Positions 11,219 through 24,240 of a stretch of 64,000 nt of DNA are shown one piece after another (within the stretch, counting starts at the first letter, position 1; the number at the start of each line of letters is the position of its first letter). The stretch spans positions 16,182,001 to 16,246,000 of the forward strand of contig NC_091973.1 of the NCBI RefSeq assembly GCF_036711975.1, written 5' to 3'. The stretch comes from Onthophagus taurus (Eukaryota; Arthropoda; Insecta; Coleoptera; Scarabaeidae). The translations under genes and the position numbers were made by a program. The notes beneath the pieces were generated by a model, which saw only the letters and a program-made list of their open reading frames with translations, did no database searches and was not told the DNA's origin.

Positions 11219-11480
11219 ATATATACGGGTGTCTCACATAACTGGTTCGTTAGAATTTTGTTAGATTTTGTTCGATCTAAAATGCTTTCAAGATGGCCGC
11301 CACTTCCGGTCTAGTGGAAGTAGACCACACCTTCGTTGCTTTAAATGGAATGTTATAGTTTGTATTACACCTTTTAATTACATGTGAAAAAATATGTTGA
11401 TTTTGATAAAAGTTATGGGTACCTAGCATTTTTCGTTTTCGAGTTATTTGAACCAGTTACGTGAGACGCCCTGTATATAC
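11219..11480. mobile_element. Small MITE with ACAGGGYGTCTCAC-type ends
   Basis: Termini of about 28 bp are near-perfect inverted copies: TATATACGGGTGTCTCACAT on the left, and the reverse complement of GTGAGACGCCCTGTATATA on the right, followed inward by AACTGGTTC. The body is non-coding. Confidence 0.75.
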
Positions 11481-13540
11481 AGTGTGTTTGATTTTAGCTG
11501 TCCCAGCAGATATCTTGATTATTATACAAAATAGATAGGACGACTCAGGACGATTTCAGATTTTTTCTGTGTTCTCAAACAACAGGTTTATGTTACCGTA
11601 TTCGAATAGTCAGTAGCCAAATGACACAATACATATTGCAAAAAGCTAGAAGACATTTAATAAACACAATTGTAAAATTACATAAATTTGAAGTTTTGTT
11701 ACATTTTTATTTTTTTTCTGTTTCTTAGTGTTTCTTCTCAATAGACAGGTATCAAAATTTGTTTTATATTTTTTTGTTTCAGAAGCAGAATTCGAGAATT
11801 CTTAGTCCTTACCTTTCCTTTTACCCATTAGATGTCGTTATTCCTTATTTCTTTAAAATTGTTTGCAAAATATTTATTAATAATCTTATTAATTTTTTTT
11901 TTGGAGGGAGGATTTTTTTTGTTAATAAGGGATTTAGTTTTCAAATAAAAGACAGATGTTTAATACCTACAGTATTTATTTTTACTTTTACTTTTGGGAG
12001 TTGCGCGATAAGATACATTTTTTTTGGAAATTCGAGTGGAGTATAAATTCGGACGGGTTTTGAAAACCCGGTCTCTTTGGTTTTCGTGACAATTCTCTCC
12101 GCCGGTGGTGAAGAAAAGCAACGACTAGTGTAAATCAGCGTAGATAGACATTTTGGAAAATTTGCTATTAAATTTTGGCGTCTTGAGGCTAATCCGAAGA
12201 CATCGGAAATATCACTCCCGTTGAAAAGTCGCGGTTAAGTCTTTTCTATAACCCGACCCGGATATTTTAACCGGATTTAATATTTTTCACCATTTTCATA
12301 AATTTTTGGGCGTAGACCTCGACCAACTGAGGTCTTTCTTTTGGGGAACCTTTTTTTTTTTGTTTTTTTAATGAAATTCTTGGTTCTAAAATTTTGAGCA
12401 CAATAACTTCAATACCACTGGATACCCACTCCTTACCATACCATCTTGAAGGAAGCTGCTGAACATTATCCAACTCATACCTTTTCGAAGGTGACAAAAA
12501 AAAAATTCGTTTTAAACTTTCAATTTTTTTGTTATTCTACTTGATTGTCTGTCTATTGTTTCAATTATAAAGTTTGATAATTCAATTTTTTTTTGTACAT
12601 TATAATAATACTTACCTGGTATAATTTAGGATCTTTAAAAAAAAAAAAAAAAACTAGACAATCGGTGTCGCGGTTAATCAGGTGTTTCATTTAGTTTTTT
12701 TTTGTTATCCAATTAAATCTTCTTTGTTTCGTTTTTTTTTTACACTTTTTTTTCTTTAGGTTATATTAATTTTGATTTGATTTAACCTATATAATTTATT
12801 TTATTTGATTTCTTTTATTTTGCAATATATATATCATTTTGCTTACCTGCATCTATTGAGTTTCTTTATTTTCTTTCTATATCTCTGTGTTATTAAATTT
12901 TCGTTATTGTATGAACTTCTTGTTTCCAACATCACTTCACAATCAGTGCCCGTTGCGAATTAACGGATTGTGTGGCGCCTTAAATAAATCGAACCTTCCC
13001 TTCTCCAAACGAGTTTGCCGGGGAGTTCGCAACAAACTGGTTGGGTTGAATAATAACGTAAATTGTTTTGCCGGTTGTGTGTCGATCGGGTAAAAATTTT
13101 AAAAATTATCATAATTTTCATTTCGGTTCGGGTGCGTTTTGGTTTTCCCTTTTTTTTTTAAACGCGTAACAGCGTAACAGTTTTCCATGTGGTTAATAGT
13201 AACACTCGTGATTCGGAGCATAGTACAAAAAAACTTTTAAAATAATAGTTGTAGTAAATTTTATATTCAATATTGCTCTCTTTCACTTTTGCTCTCAGAT
13301 GCATAAATATCGAGAAAACACGAAAATATGAAAATGGGATGAATGCGCAGTATTGCAAGATGTTAATGGTAGCGCATGAATTTCGGAGCATATTACAAAC
13401 AATGTGGTATTTATATAACGAAGTTTTTTTTATAGTTTTATAATAGGTAATCAAATTGGGAACGGTCCATTTAAAATTTCAACGTAACCCTGAGTGGACA
13501 GACATTTGAGATTTCAACCTCATAACTGTAATCTATCGTA
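11481..13540. other. No gene recognised
   Basis: AT-rich with long T-runs. A 76-codon minus-strand frame at 12267-12497 (SPSKRYELDNVQQLPSRWYG) has ordinary composition but matches nothing I recognise. A GC-rich patch at 12940-13090 is also unassigned. No repeat or RNA gene seen. Confidence 0.35.
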
Positions 13541-13544
13541 ACCT

Positions 13545-14060
13545 TACCTTACTTTACCCATTGGCACTACAGTTCCTGTAGAAGCTCGGCCTCCCCCACC
13601 ACTCCTCTCCAGCCCTCCATGTCCTCACTCCCAGCTTCCTCAGGTTAACCTTCACGTCGTCCAGTCATCGTCTGCGCGGACGTCCCTGACGTCGTTGATG
13701 ATGCCATCTTTTCAAACAGTACTTCCTCTAGACATGTGCATATACTTTGTTTGGTTAATATGGAGGTCAACCAACCTTGTGTCTCCTACCATCTCCCGTA
13801 GACATGTGTCTAGTTCAGTTTATCACAGATCCCTAATCAGCTTGCCGTCCTTTTTCTCAATCATCTCTGTCCTGGTCTGAAATCCTCTCTTTTCCTTCTT
13901 TATTCTGCCACACATCTGTTTTACCTCTTTCCTTTCATCTTCTTTATTTTCTCTATCTTCCAGCGGTCCTATTCTCTCCTCTTTCTCCAAACTATTTAGC
14001 GCTATAAAACTTCCTCAGTCTTGTTTTGGGTTGGGTTAAGATTCATCGTTTCATCTTTCT
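13545..14060 (-). mobile_element. Deleted LINE remnant, 3' region
   Basis: On the minus strand, scraps of a non-LTR ORF2 are legible: RIKKEKRGFQTRTEMIEKKD (a linker before the RT), RLVDLHINQTKYMHMSRG (RT-like), then DDVKVNLRKLGVRTWR ending at a stop close to the terminus. These are joined by deletions and frameshifts. The tail, GTAAAGTAAGGTAAGGTTACG, looks like the short tandem tail of such LINEs. It is an old, non-functional copy. Confidence 0.6.
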
Positions 14061-14649
14061 TCCAGAATGTATTAAGTCTCCTAGAATTATCAAGTAATCT
14101 ATTATAAACCTTTGTGCATATTGTTATATAACCTATATGCTATGCACTTAACATGTATGAGTTGAGCTGGGGAATAAATTAATAAAAACAAAAAAATTTC
14201 AATTGATATGGATGCTCCATGTCAGTCTTTGATCAAGTCTGCGTCCGATCGTATAAATTATAGATTTACTGCGGTAATATCACCATTATCACGTAATTTG
14301 TTATAACACAAAAATATAGATTAAGCTCCAACAATTTTTTTTTTAATTCGGAATTAAATAATAAAAATGCGTTGTTTAATTTGTCAAAATCTCATTTCAA
14401 ACATTGACTTCTCAAATTACAAAGACGAGAAGATAAATATAGACCCAAATAGATTTGCCTAGCTATCATGTCTTTACAGTACAGTACTGTCAAACATAAA
14501 CGTTAGACTCCTAGCGTTTCATATTTGTGTGGTGTGAATTTATATATTGTCGGCGTTTTGTTTTTCGCTAATTGTTGAATAACATAAATATAATTCTTAC
14601 TAATTTTATTCATTCACTCTGTAATTTTTAATTTTTCTCGTATTTACAG

Positions 14650-15730
14650 TATGTTTCTATAACGGAATTCGAAAAGGTATATAACAACATAATGACGTCT
14701 CATGTCATTGTTAGTGCTTGCAATCAAGATAGTATGAAAAAATCGAATAAGTTATTTGCGTCTTTAAACAGAAATCAAAGCGAAAATATTGATTCGCTTA
14801 AATTGAGCATATTATCTTATATTAAAGCTGTAAATAAAAAGAATGAATCGATGCTAAGTAGCAGATCACGCCAACATAAACAAGAATCTGATATAAATAA
14901 AACTGTAAGCACAATATCGCTAGAAGATAGTGTTCATTATATTAAACGTAAACGCAAATCTTTAGTATGTCAAGAAAAAGTTGTAGATAATTTTACTGAA
15001 AATGTCGACAAACCGAGTTTAGACTTTACTGATGATTTACCGCAAAAGAAACAGCCAAGGATATCTACAGAATCTGAAAAGTATGTAGAAATAAACAATC
15101 TAATGACATCTGATGATATCAAAGCTATAGATGACCTTTTGGAGAGTTTAAAAACATATAGAAATATAGCTGAACTTGAAGATGTAGCTGATTCTGCAGA
15201 AGTGACACAGGCATCATTGTCGACTTTAATCAATTACTCAACAGAAATGATCGAAAATGTTACAAATGGGTGTATTGAACCGATCGTGATAATACCTCCA
15301 CAGCAATGTAAAGCAAAACTTATAACACATCCTAATGAATATCAGAAACCAATTTCACCCGTTGTTACCGTATTAAATGAAAGTAAACAAATTATTCGAA
15401 AAGTTATAAATATACTTACAGAGCCGTTCACGATACAAATTCCACCACAATGCAACGTACGGATTACAATAAAACACAGCAAAAATTACAAAGACATTTT
15501 ACCGGTTGTTAACGTATACAGCGAATCTAAGCATATAAAAGTAGTAAGCATACCTCCCTAATTAAAACCGATTTATAATGAAGACGAGGTAAAAGGTGAG
15601 TTTTTTAAATTCTTTGTGGAGTTTCCGCCGAAACTAAGATTGCGATTTTGGTGTTCAATTTTTTCTTTTACAGACCGTGTTTCAGCTAGCAATCTTCCAA
15701 ATAAATCGAGTTATTTATTTTCGACCTTAG
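14650..15730 (+). CDS. Unrecognised gene with a two-fold 48-aa repeat and in-frame stop
   Basis: A frame opens directly after the acceptor tttacag (exon starts 14650) and runs through an ATG at 14692 to TAA at 15559-15561 (289 residues from that ATG). The first half is Lys/Ser-rich with an acidic stretch. The C-terminal half has tandem repeats at residues 196-243 and 244-289, both reading EP-x(4-5)-IPPQ, then PVV-x-V and ESK-x-I. The stop falls where a third repeat would have the Gln of IPPQ (CAA to TAA). Beyond it the same frame continues to a donor at 15595|gtgag, and joins in phase to a 57-nt exon (15674-15730, DRVSASNLPNKSS) that ends at a good donor. The gene is either newly broken or terminates early. 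Function and upstream exons are unknown. Confidence 0.55.
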
Positions 15731-17227
15731 GTAAGAAATATTACTGTTATATATACAACAATTATATATATATATTAACTGTTATATCTTTTGTTATATA
15801 AACAAAATAAGAAATTATTTATGGCACAATATTTAAAAGTTATATTTCATATCTATAGCAAACATACAGAGTTGGATTTAAAAAACCGTAATAACGAAGT
15901 TTATGAAAATAAGTTATTATTTATGGTACATTAAATCTTTATTAAATTTATTTTAAAATGTATGTGTTTCTTATCAAATATAATTATAAATGTTTCTACG
16001 GCTAGGATTAAAACTCAACCAATACCAAATGTTTATAGTTGATAATAAAAAATTAGACTAACCGCAAACTAAGACATCTTAACTTTAAAAATTTTACACC
16101 GTTTATTTTAAAGGAACTAGATGTTGCTTTTCCTAAAAATGTTGCGCAATATTTTCGTTTCTTTTTTTCGTAGACCAACAATAACTTATGCAGCATTCGA
16201 TAATCAAATCACGGGATTCGGAACATTTTAGAAAATTAGTTTTAGGGCCGGTTCAACAGTACACAACATTAAATAATTATTAAAATAATTAATATTAAAT
16301 AAAATCAGGTTGATGAGAAAAATAAAACAAGCTTTAAATATATAAATGTATTATATTAAAGATATGTTGATGTCAAAACTTCTTTCGGGAAACGTCGGGG
16401 TTGAAATTGAGACAGACGAGTTTTGCGAGTGTGTTAAGTCGGTTGTTGATATTGTCGGTGTATTGGAAATTTTATTTTATTGGTGGTAAAATTTTGGAAA
16501 ATTACACTGTTTGTGGATATAATCAATCGATTTACGGTTTTTGAAACGCCTTCGGGGAGATATAACACTGCAAATTTCGAGTTGCGAATTTTAAGGCTGT
16601 CCAAGCACTAAGGCGTAAGAAATGAGTTTTTTTTTAATTTCAACGCTTATCTATTCTGAATTAAATCATCAGAGAAAACACTGATTCATTGAAGTGAGAC
16701 ATAATGTGGGATTAATTCGCGAAGAATTCACCACGCTAGTCCGCAAAGGCTCTTCATCGGACATCTGTAGAATCAATCTAGAATCAACGTCATCCATGCG
16801 ACATCTCGTCGTCATAAATAAGTACTGGAAATTAAGGTCGGTTACAATTATATTAATTATTTACTTCGTTCGCCTATTCAACTTACATCTTGGTTTACGC
16901 GTGGTCCCTCCAATTTGTTTGAAGAACTTGAATACGATAGATTTGGAAATTTATTTTTTTTTTGTTGTTTCTAAAAAAAACAACTTTGTTCATAAGAGAA
17001 GAGTTTATAATTATAATTTTATTTTATACTTACGCTCAAGATTGTTGTACCGGTTGTCACGTTGAAGCGGGATTTATTTTTTTTATTTCAATTTAGAGTT
17101 GTGGCGCGTATTTTTTCCAAATTTCGGTCGGTTCTGGTTTTATTTGAATTTAATTTACTTACCTGTACGCCGTCGTGTTAAAGGAATATGTTTATTATTG
17201 TTTAGCCCGCGCTAAACGATTTAAATG
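15731..17227. other. No gene recognised; lone MITE end at 16244
   Basis: AT-rich. TTAGGGCCGGTTCAACAGT at about 16243-16261 matches the outer end of the GGGCCGGTTCAAC MITE family, with no partner end found nearby. A 123-codon plus frame (16694-17065) begins with plausible protein (VGLIREEFTTLVRKGSSSD) but becomes low-complexity and is unassigned. Confidence 0.35.
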
Positions 17228-18034
17228 TACAGGGTGATTGACATAAGAACCGACACAGATCAGGGACATGTAGAGGACAATAAATTAAGAAGATTTAAAG
17301 TAACTTACCTCTATACTAAGTTGTACACCTGAGGAGTTATAGGCCTTCAAAGTTGGCTCTTAAATTTTTAAAAAGTTCAATATCTTCGTAATAAATGAAG
17401 CTAGAAAAACCAAACATGGTATACGTTATAAGTGTACCAAGGGTATTAATTGATAGCAAATTGAACTCAATTGAGGCATTTCAAAGGATTGATTAAGAGG
17501 TATGGTATCCACAGATTTTTGACAGATTTTTTTAACCTTTTGGCGAATTTAATACATTACTACTTCATTTCATGTATAATTTAATTCTGAAACTTTTCTT
17601 ACTCTTATTATTTTTTAAAAAACCTTGTCATTTTCATAAAAAACTTAAATAACTAAAGACACTTATTTCGTAATGTTACTTAAAAGAAGCGAAAATTCAG
17701 TAGTCGGCTATGAAATTGTACGTCAAACTTGACAAATAGGTTATAAAGTTATTTGACGACAAGGTTTTATACCCTATTTACGAAATACGTGTCTTTAGTT
17801 ATTTGAGTTTTTTATAAAAACGACATTGTTTTTTAAAAAATAATTAGAGTAAAAAAGTTTTAGAATTAAATTCCACATGAAATGAGGTAATAATGTATTA
17901 AATCTACCAAAATGAAATGCCTCAATTGGTCTCAACTTGCTACCAATTAATACCCTCGGTACACTCATAACGTATACCAAATTTGGTCTTTCTAACTTAA
18001 TGTATAACTTAATGTACGAAGATATTCAATGTGC
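17228..18034. mobile_element. Foldback element with arms of about 260-300 bp
   Basis: Left arm about 17376-17680 and right arm about 17775-18030 are imperfect inverted copies; paired blocks include GGTATACGTTATRAGTGTACC, AGGGTATTAATTG and AACTAAAGACAC. A short spacer separates them. The left flank at 17230 starts ACAGGGTGATTGACATA, like ends of other insect MITEs. No gene; the 61-codon minus frame inside is incidental. Confidence 0.7.
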
Positions 18035-18767
18035 AATGCCGCGTTCCCCCACCTACGTATTATTTAGCTTATCTTCGCGCATTACCTTCAAGAGATCCAG
18101 TATCTCTTCCGCTTTTCGATTGTACATGTATTTACTGCTTTGTGCTTTTCGCTGGCCATTTTGACCACTCATCGCTTTTCTTTTCCTCCTCTATTGTTGT
18201 ATTTTGTGGTAAGTAAAATAAACACTTTATTATATTTATTATTATATTTTATTTTATTATATTTATTATAATACTTTATATATTTTATCGAATCAGCACC
18301 AGTTTTTTTTGTTACCGCTTTGTCGGAAACAATTATTTTTTTTTATTTACTCATCATTATTGTTATTCTTTTTTGTTTTGTATATACTTAACTTTCAAGT
18401 ATTATTTTTTTATTTTTATCATTAGAATTATTTTGTTGGTGTCAAAATTTCGTAGTTTTATTCAGAAACTTTTGCGGGTTGATGTAAATTTAGAAAATTA
18501 CGTGGCGCTCATTGGCAATATCGTTATTTGGAAGAACTCATACCCCGCCGACTGTAGCACAGACGGCCATCAACGTCACGAATATTTTTCACGACCAGAC
18601 ACTAAAGAATTTTGTGGATAAAATTATAGTACATATTTAGTTTTGATAAAAAGCCACGTAACAATATAGTAAATAATTGCTGTAGTGAATGGTTGGTCGA
18701 GCGAATTAATGTAAACTCTTAAACTTGATTGTAACTACTTTATTCACAAATAAACACACTTATAACC
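18035..18767. other. No gene recognised
   Basis: AT-rich with ATTATTTTA-type simple sequence around 18220-18280. A short minus-strand frame around 18030-18180 (MSGQNGQRKAQSSKYMY) has no recognised relatives. Confidence 0.3.
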
Positions 18768-18770
18768 TTA

Positions 18771-19210
18771 AGGTGCATTTAAACCAAACGAACAAAGAGC
18801 TAGAGCTAGAACAAGAGCATTCTTTCTTGATCTTTTAGTGTAAACGAAAGCGCGTTTTTAGCGTTTACACCAAAATATCAATGAGCAAAAATGACAATCA
18901 AGAATTAGAATTCTTGCACATAGATGTTTAGATTAGCCGAACGAATGCTCATTTGGCTAGAATACAAGAACGCTTTGAAGAGACCGCTCGGATGAGCGAG
19001 CACGTCCGAACATGCAAGAAGGCGTTGTTGCATGATTGTTCTCGCGCTCTAGTGCCGTGTACATCAAGCGATCGAACATTCCTAGAATATTCCCTAGAAT
19101 CTTTGAGAACACAGACAGAACAACGAAAGAATGCTCTATCTGTTTACACTAAAAGAATATGATAGAGTGGGGATAGAATGAGCATTCGCTCGTCTGGTGT
19201 AAATCGGCCT
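18771..19210. mobile_element. Harbinger-type MITE, 440 bp
   Basis: The ends AGGTGCATTTAAACCAAACGA and, inverted, AGGCCGATTTACACCAGACGA form a 21-bp terminal repeat with a few mismatches. TTA flanks it at 18768-18770 and 19211-19213. The AGGYG start and TTA duplication resemble Harbinger-1. Open frames inside have no protein similarity. Confidence 0.75.
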
Positions 19211-19329
19211 TTACAGCTATCGTGCTCGGACTCGACTCTCCCCACGCTTGTCCGGTCACGTTCGCATCGTACGCTCCTTACGGCACACATGCGCGCGCCC
19301 TACATCTCCCTTTCTACAATTACTAAATT

Positions 19330-20460
19330 TATTATTTATTCTCTTCCAGACCTGGTGATGGTTTCTTTCTCTGTCTTTTCAACACTCTGTTGCACTTCCT
19401 CATTCAAAGCACTTTTAAAGTTTTCACATGCTCTGCTTTTGCGGTTACAACGCACTTCACCTTCCCGGCTTTCACGCACTTCCTCATTGTTTAGGACGAC
19501 GACATCTCTCCTGTTTCTTCTGAAGTCCTGTCCATCGGTGTTGATCCAGTAAGACTTTGAGGTGGCGGCTTTCTTGTCCATTGTTCCGTACTGTTTATTA
19601 TCTAAGATCTCTGATTTGGTTGGACTTCTTCCATTTCTTTAGCTCTATGTCTTCGGTCGTCATTCTTCTTTTGTTCTTCTCTCTCTCTTTCGAATCTTTG
19701 ATACACGTAATCATGATCAGGTATATTCGGTATCAATGATTTTTCACTTGGGGGCAACGTATCACGCAAATTACGAGCAAAAACAATTGGGATGGCGATA
19801 CACCGCATTTTACAATCATGTTGGCGTATTTCTGAATGCCAACAAACCCAATAATATTAATATGTCATCTATGTGCACTAGTACGCCATTTACACCTCCA
19901 AATAATCTGTTCATACATCTTTGATATATTTCGGGTGCTGATGATATCCCAAATGGCAGTCTTTTGTAGCAAAACCTACCAAATGGCGTTAAAAAAGTTG
20001 TATAAATTGTCGATTCTTTTGTTAGTGGGATTTGCTAAAAACTTGATGAACAATCTAGTTTTGTAAATATCTTACTGTCATTTAATTGTGCTAGTGTCTC
20101 CTCTACACTCGGAAGTAATACTCTTTCTCTTTTAACATACTTATTTAAGTCTGTATAAGATCCACATATCCTGATGCCTCCCGATTGTTTACATGTTACC
20201 ACCATCGGCGCGCACCATTCTGTAGGTTCTTCGATCTCTTAGATCACATTCACTTGTACCATTTTTAGCAATTCCTCTCTTACCCTATCCAACAATTGCA
20301 CTGGTACTCTTCTTGGAGTCGCGATAGTAAATGGTTTTGCATCTTTATTCAGTTTTATATCATAGTTCATGTCTTTTAATTTACCTATTCCTGAATAAAT
20401 ATCATTTGAGTATTTTGATTTAAATATCGCCTTTTTTCTTTTAGTACACCAGGTTTCTCT
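19330..20460 (-). mobile_element. Ty3/gypsy pol remnant (gypsy-2), broken fossil
   Basis: Minus-strand pieces of a gypsy polymerase: RT blocks such as GGIRICGSYTDLNKYVKRER, RLPFGISSAPEIYQRCM and VHIDDILI, then integrase C-terminal sequence (ARNLRDTLPPSEKSL, INTDGQDFRRNRRDVVVL). The RNase H and integrase core are absent and no LTR was found. It is broken by several lesions plus a large deletion and looks old. Confidence 0.75.
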
Positions 20461-20502
20461 ATGGTTTCTCCATAATGGGACTGAGTTCGTATGCTCTTGA
20501 TA

Positions 20503-23321
20503 TTAGTCCGTGTAAAGCCATACTTCCTTGTATATCTCCTTCATTCTCTTCCATTCTTGTCGGTTCCAAGCTACCCTGTGCCATGTTACTCCTCCACAAC
20601 TCCTCTTAAACTCATTTTCCCAGCTGGCAGTTGGTCTTCCTTTTTTTCTCTTTTTGTCTATTGGGTACCAATCTAAGATTTTGTTGGTCCATCTCTCATC
20701 TTGTACTCTTATAATATGACCCGGCCAATTCCATTTTCGATCCAATACTATTCTTCCAATATCCTCGATGTTTGACTTTTCCCTTATCCATTCTTCTGTT
20801 TTTCTATCTTTCTTCGTAATGCCAATCATCCTTCTATGCATTGCTCTTGCTGTTACCCTAATCTTTTTAATTATTTTGTTTGTTAATATCCATGTCTCGC
20901 ATCCATAAATCATGACAGAGAGGACACACATTTCCCAAAATTTTTTCTTTTTCTCCATTTCTATGTTTGATTTCCATATATTTTTGTATTTGTTAAACAT
21001 TTGCCATCCCATTGCCATTCTCCGTGTTATTTCTTCTCCTGTGTTTTTAGTTGTAATCTTTTGTCCTAGATATACGAAATGCTCTACTTTGTCGATTTCC
21101 TTTCCAAAAAAATTATTTTATTTTTTTGTTCACAATTTATGTACATTGCTCTTGTCTTGCTCATATTTATCTCCTGACCAGTTTGCTTCCCTCTTCTCGA
21201 TATTGTTTCCAGCATTTTCCTTACTTCCGTTTTGTTTTTTCCTATAAGTACTATGTCATCTGCAAACTTTAACCTGTTCAACCATTGCCCATTTATTCGT
21301 ATTCCCAGGTCTTTCCATTCTTCTTCTACAAACATTGTTTCCAATACTGCATTGAATAGCTTTGCAGAAGTCACATCACCTTGCTTCAGTCCATTTCCTA
21401 GAGTTATCGTCCTTTTATTATTATTCATTTCGATGTTTAGTTTTGAGTTTTTGTATACATAGTTTAATATACGAATATACTGATCTTCCATACCAGACGT
21501 TTGTATGACCTGTAAGATTGTTTCTGTTCTTACATTGTCAAACGCTTTCTCAAAGTCTACAAATAATAAGAGCATTGGGAAGTCATAATCATTCGATTTT
21601 TTTATCAGTTGCTGCACGACTAAAATATTGTCTAACGTGGAGAAGTTCTTCTTGAATCCTGTTTGGTGTTCGATGGATGGTAGGTGTTGCTTTATTCTCC
21701 TTGTAATTATGGACATAAATATTTTATACATCACCGGGAGTAAACTTATTGGTCTGTAATTGTTGATATGTTCCCTATCGCCTTTTTTATATATTAAGGC
21801 AAGTTTAGCTACGAGCCAGCTATCAGGTATCTTTTTTTGTTTCAAACAGTTATTAAAAATTTCCTTCAATATTTTCACTATATGGTTTCCTCCTGCCTTT
21901 ATTTCTTCATTTCTTATCTGATCTATACCTCCAATTTATCCTTCCTTCAGCTTTGATATTACATCACTTACTTCTTCTGTCATTATTTCGTATTATATCT
22001 GTTCATTCTCTCTCTCTTCAGCCTCCATCATGTCTGCTCCCGCATTCCATTCAATTCCTTCTTTTTCCGCCTTGTTGTATAGTTCCTTATAAAAGTCGCA
22101 TATAATGTTTAATATTTTTGCATCTTCCCTTTTGCTCATACCGTTTTTATCTTTCATTACTATTATTTTGTTTTGTCCCACTGATTGTTGTCTCACACTT
22201 TTTCTTATACTTCCTCCAGTAGTAATTGCATCTTCTAATTCTAGTATTTTTTTGTTATACGACCATTCTTTCCATTTTTTCCTTATTAATTTTGTTATTT
22301 CTGTGTACTCAATCTTTTCTCTTCCTGATCTCTTTATTGTTTTTCTTTTATTTAATAGTTTACGTATATCGCATGGTAAATTTGACCTCTGTTTTTCTTT
22401 TTTTGTATCTTTTTGAATATCCTTTGTAACCTTTGTTATTGCCTTAGTTATTATATGTTTTTTGTTTTCTATGTTAGGGTTAGCTTGAATTTCCTCCAAA
22501 CTTAATTCGCACTTTATTCGGTCTTCAAAGTTTTCTCTTTTTAATTCATCAGTAGATTTGTAACTTATCATTTTCTTTACGCACGGTATCTGTCGTTTCG
22601 TGCTTATCTGTACTGTCATCTTTATCGCTCTGTTTTCACTACCGATATCTATTTTCTGTTCAATTTCTACGTTTTGTATGATTTCTCTCTTGTCTACTAT
22701 GAAAAAATCAATTTCGTTCCTTGTTTTTCCATCCGGGCTAATCCACGTCCATTTCTTATCATTAGCTTTATTATAAAATGTATTCATTATGTAAAATTTA
22801 TTTCCCTCTACAAATTCCACCAACTTTTCTCCACTTTCATTTCTATTCCCACTGCCGAAATTACCAATACATGATTCGCCCTTTTTTTTATCAACTTTTG
22901 CATTAAAGTCTCCCATGACCATGGTATATTTACATTTATCATCATCAATTGCCATCAGTAGGTTTTCATAAAACTCGTCTCTTTCTTTCTCATATGCGGT
23001 AGAGGTTGGTGCATATACTTGTATGATTTGTATTCTCCCGGCTTTTTTATTTTCGAGGTTTAATATAATCTTCGCAACCCTGCGTGAATATGTTTTAAAG
23101 GAGGTAATATTATCTATACATCTTTTATTTATTAAATATCCGGTTCCACCTGTCTTTCCTAATCCATTATAGTAAAATATTGTTCCCTTTACATTTATAC
23201 ACCGCTCTCCTTTTCTTCTGACCTCACTCAATCCTATTATATGCCAATTTGTGTTTTTTAGTTCTTCTAGCAATTTCTCCAATTTCTCATCTTCTCTCAA
23301 AGTTCTACAGTTATAGGTCAA
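20503..23321 (-). CDS. LINE ORF2: AP endonuclease plus reverse transcriptase, with lesions
   Basis: The endonuclease part (23321-21993) starts MTYNCRTLREDEKLEKLL and shows GLSEVRRKGE, VMGDFNAKVD and TWISPDGKTRNEIDFFIV. The RT part (21878-21084) has NYRPISLLPVMYKIF, FVDFEKAFDNV and the catalytic KFADDIVLIGKN. The C-terminus (21018-20503) has CETWILTNK, WNWPGHIIRV and KKGRPTASWENEFKR, as in RTE-type elements. At least two lesions interrupt it: an in-frame TAA near 21940 between endonuclease and RT, and a frameshift in an A/T homopolymer near 21110. Intact, it would nick target DNA and reverse-transcribe the element's RNA. Confidence 0.83.
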
Positions 23322-23494
23322 TGTTTCAAGTATTTTTTATTATGATGTCGATTTATCTTTTGCATCTTTTCTCCTTTATTCTGTATATTCTGTGTGTTTA
23401 GCCAGGTTGTAGGGTAGTATGTTTCTATTTTCGATTTTCTTATTTTTGCCATGGTCGTTATATTTGAGTGTAGATTGGTATTATAATTTAATTG

Positions 23495-24240
23495 CTAGAT
23501 ATTGTCATTTTGTGTGTTTTTCGTTGCTGTCTCTGCTTTTGTGTTTTGCTTGTTTAAGTCCCCTGCATTGAACGAGTGCGACTTTGGTCTCATAAAGTAA
23601 CTGTCAATTTGCTTCTGGAGGTCAGGTGTGCTTATTCCTCTACTCTCTGTTCTCTCGTTCATTTTTTTAATCTGTTGTCTCACTTTTTTCGTTTCTTCAT
23701 TTTCATTACAGTTCATTTTTTTTTTTAATTATTACCCACCATTACCATGCCTTTAGTTTGGTGTTCTTCTTCTTCCTCTTCCTCCTCTGAGTTGTGTCTT
23801 TTCTTATGAAGTATCTTTTGGATGTCCTTCTCTTGTATTTCCCTTCCATTAACAATATGTTTATCATATTTTATGAATGCTCTTTCTTCGTTTTCTCTAA
23901 TTTTTTCATTGCTGGGACTAGGTTCTTCTGTTTTAGTTGTATACCTTTCGGGAGATCTTCTGTTATTATAATACCACTTCTCGTTAAGTTTCTTCCATTC
24001 CTCATGATTTCCCAAGCTTTCCTTAAGGCAATAAGAGTTTTATCAGTATAGATCTAATTTTCCCATCTTCTTTTTTTCCTATTCTCGTTATTAGGTCCAC
24101 CTCAAATAGTTGTGTTTGTACTTTTAATTATTTATTAATTATGTTCATCGCCATTTTTTCCAACTCATTGAGATTCCCCTCCTCTTCCGGTATTCCCATT
24201 ATTATTACGTTTCTTCTTCTCCCCTCTCTTTCAATTGCTA
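23495..24240 (-). CDS. LINE ORF1-like region, frameshifted
   Basis: The start of the region reads RRRNVIIMGIPEEEGNLNEL followed by DLITRIGKKEDGKIRSILIK, the usual N-terminal block of LINE ORF1 RNA-binding proteins. Next come Lys/Glu-rich segments (24015-23725, and MNCNENEETKKVRQQIKKMN at 23716-23495). Stops and frame changes separate these blocks. The product would bind element RNA. Confidence 0.6.

Noticed and set aside
12887-13093. GC-rich patch as an RNA gene
   Set aside because: No A/B box pair or consistent cloverleaf could be drawn.
17795-17980. 61-codon minus-strand frame
   Set aside because: It lies in an arm of the foldback element and shows no codon or domain signal.
18953-19162. 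Arg/Glu-rich small protein
   Set aside because: It lies wholly within the 440-bp MITE and has no counterpart in a known family.
22105-23321. Several plus-strand frames of Phe/Leu/Ser-rich sequence
   Set aside because: They are antisense shadows of the Lys/Glu-rich LINE ORF2 on the minus strand.
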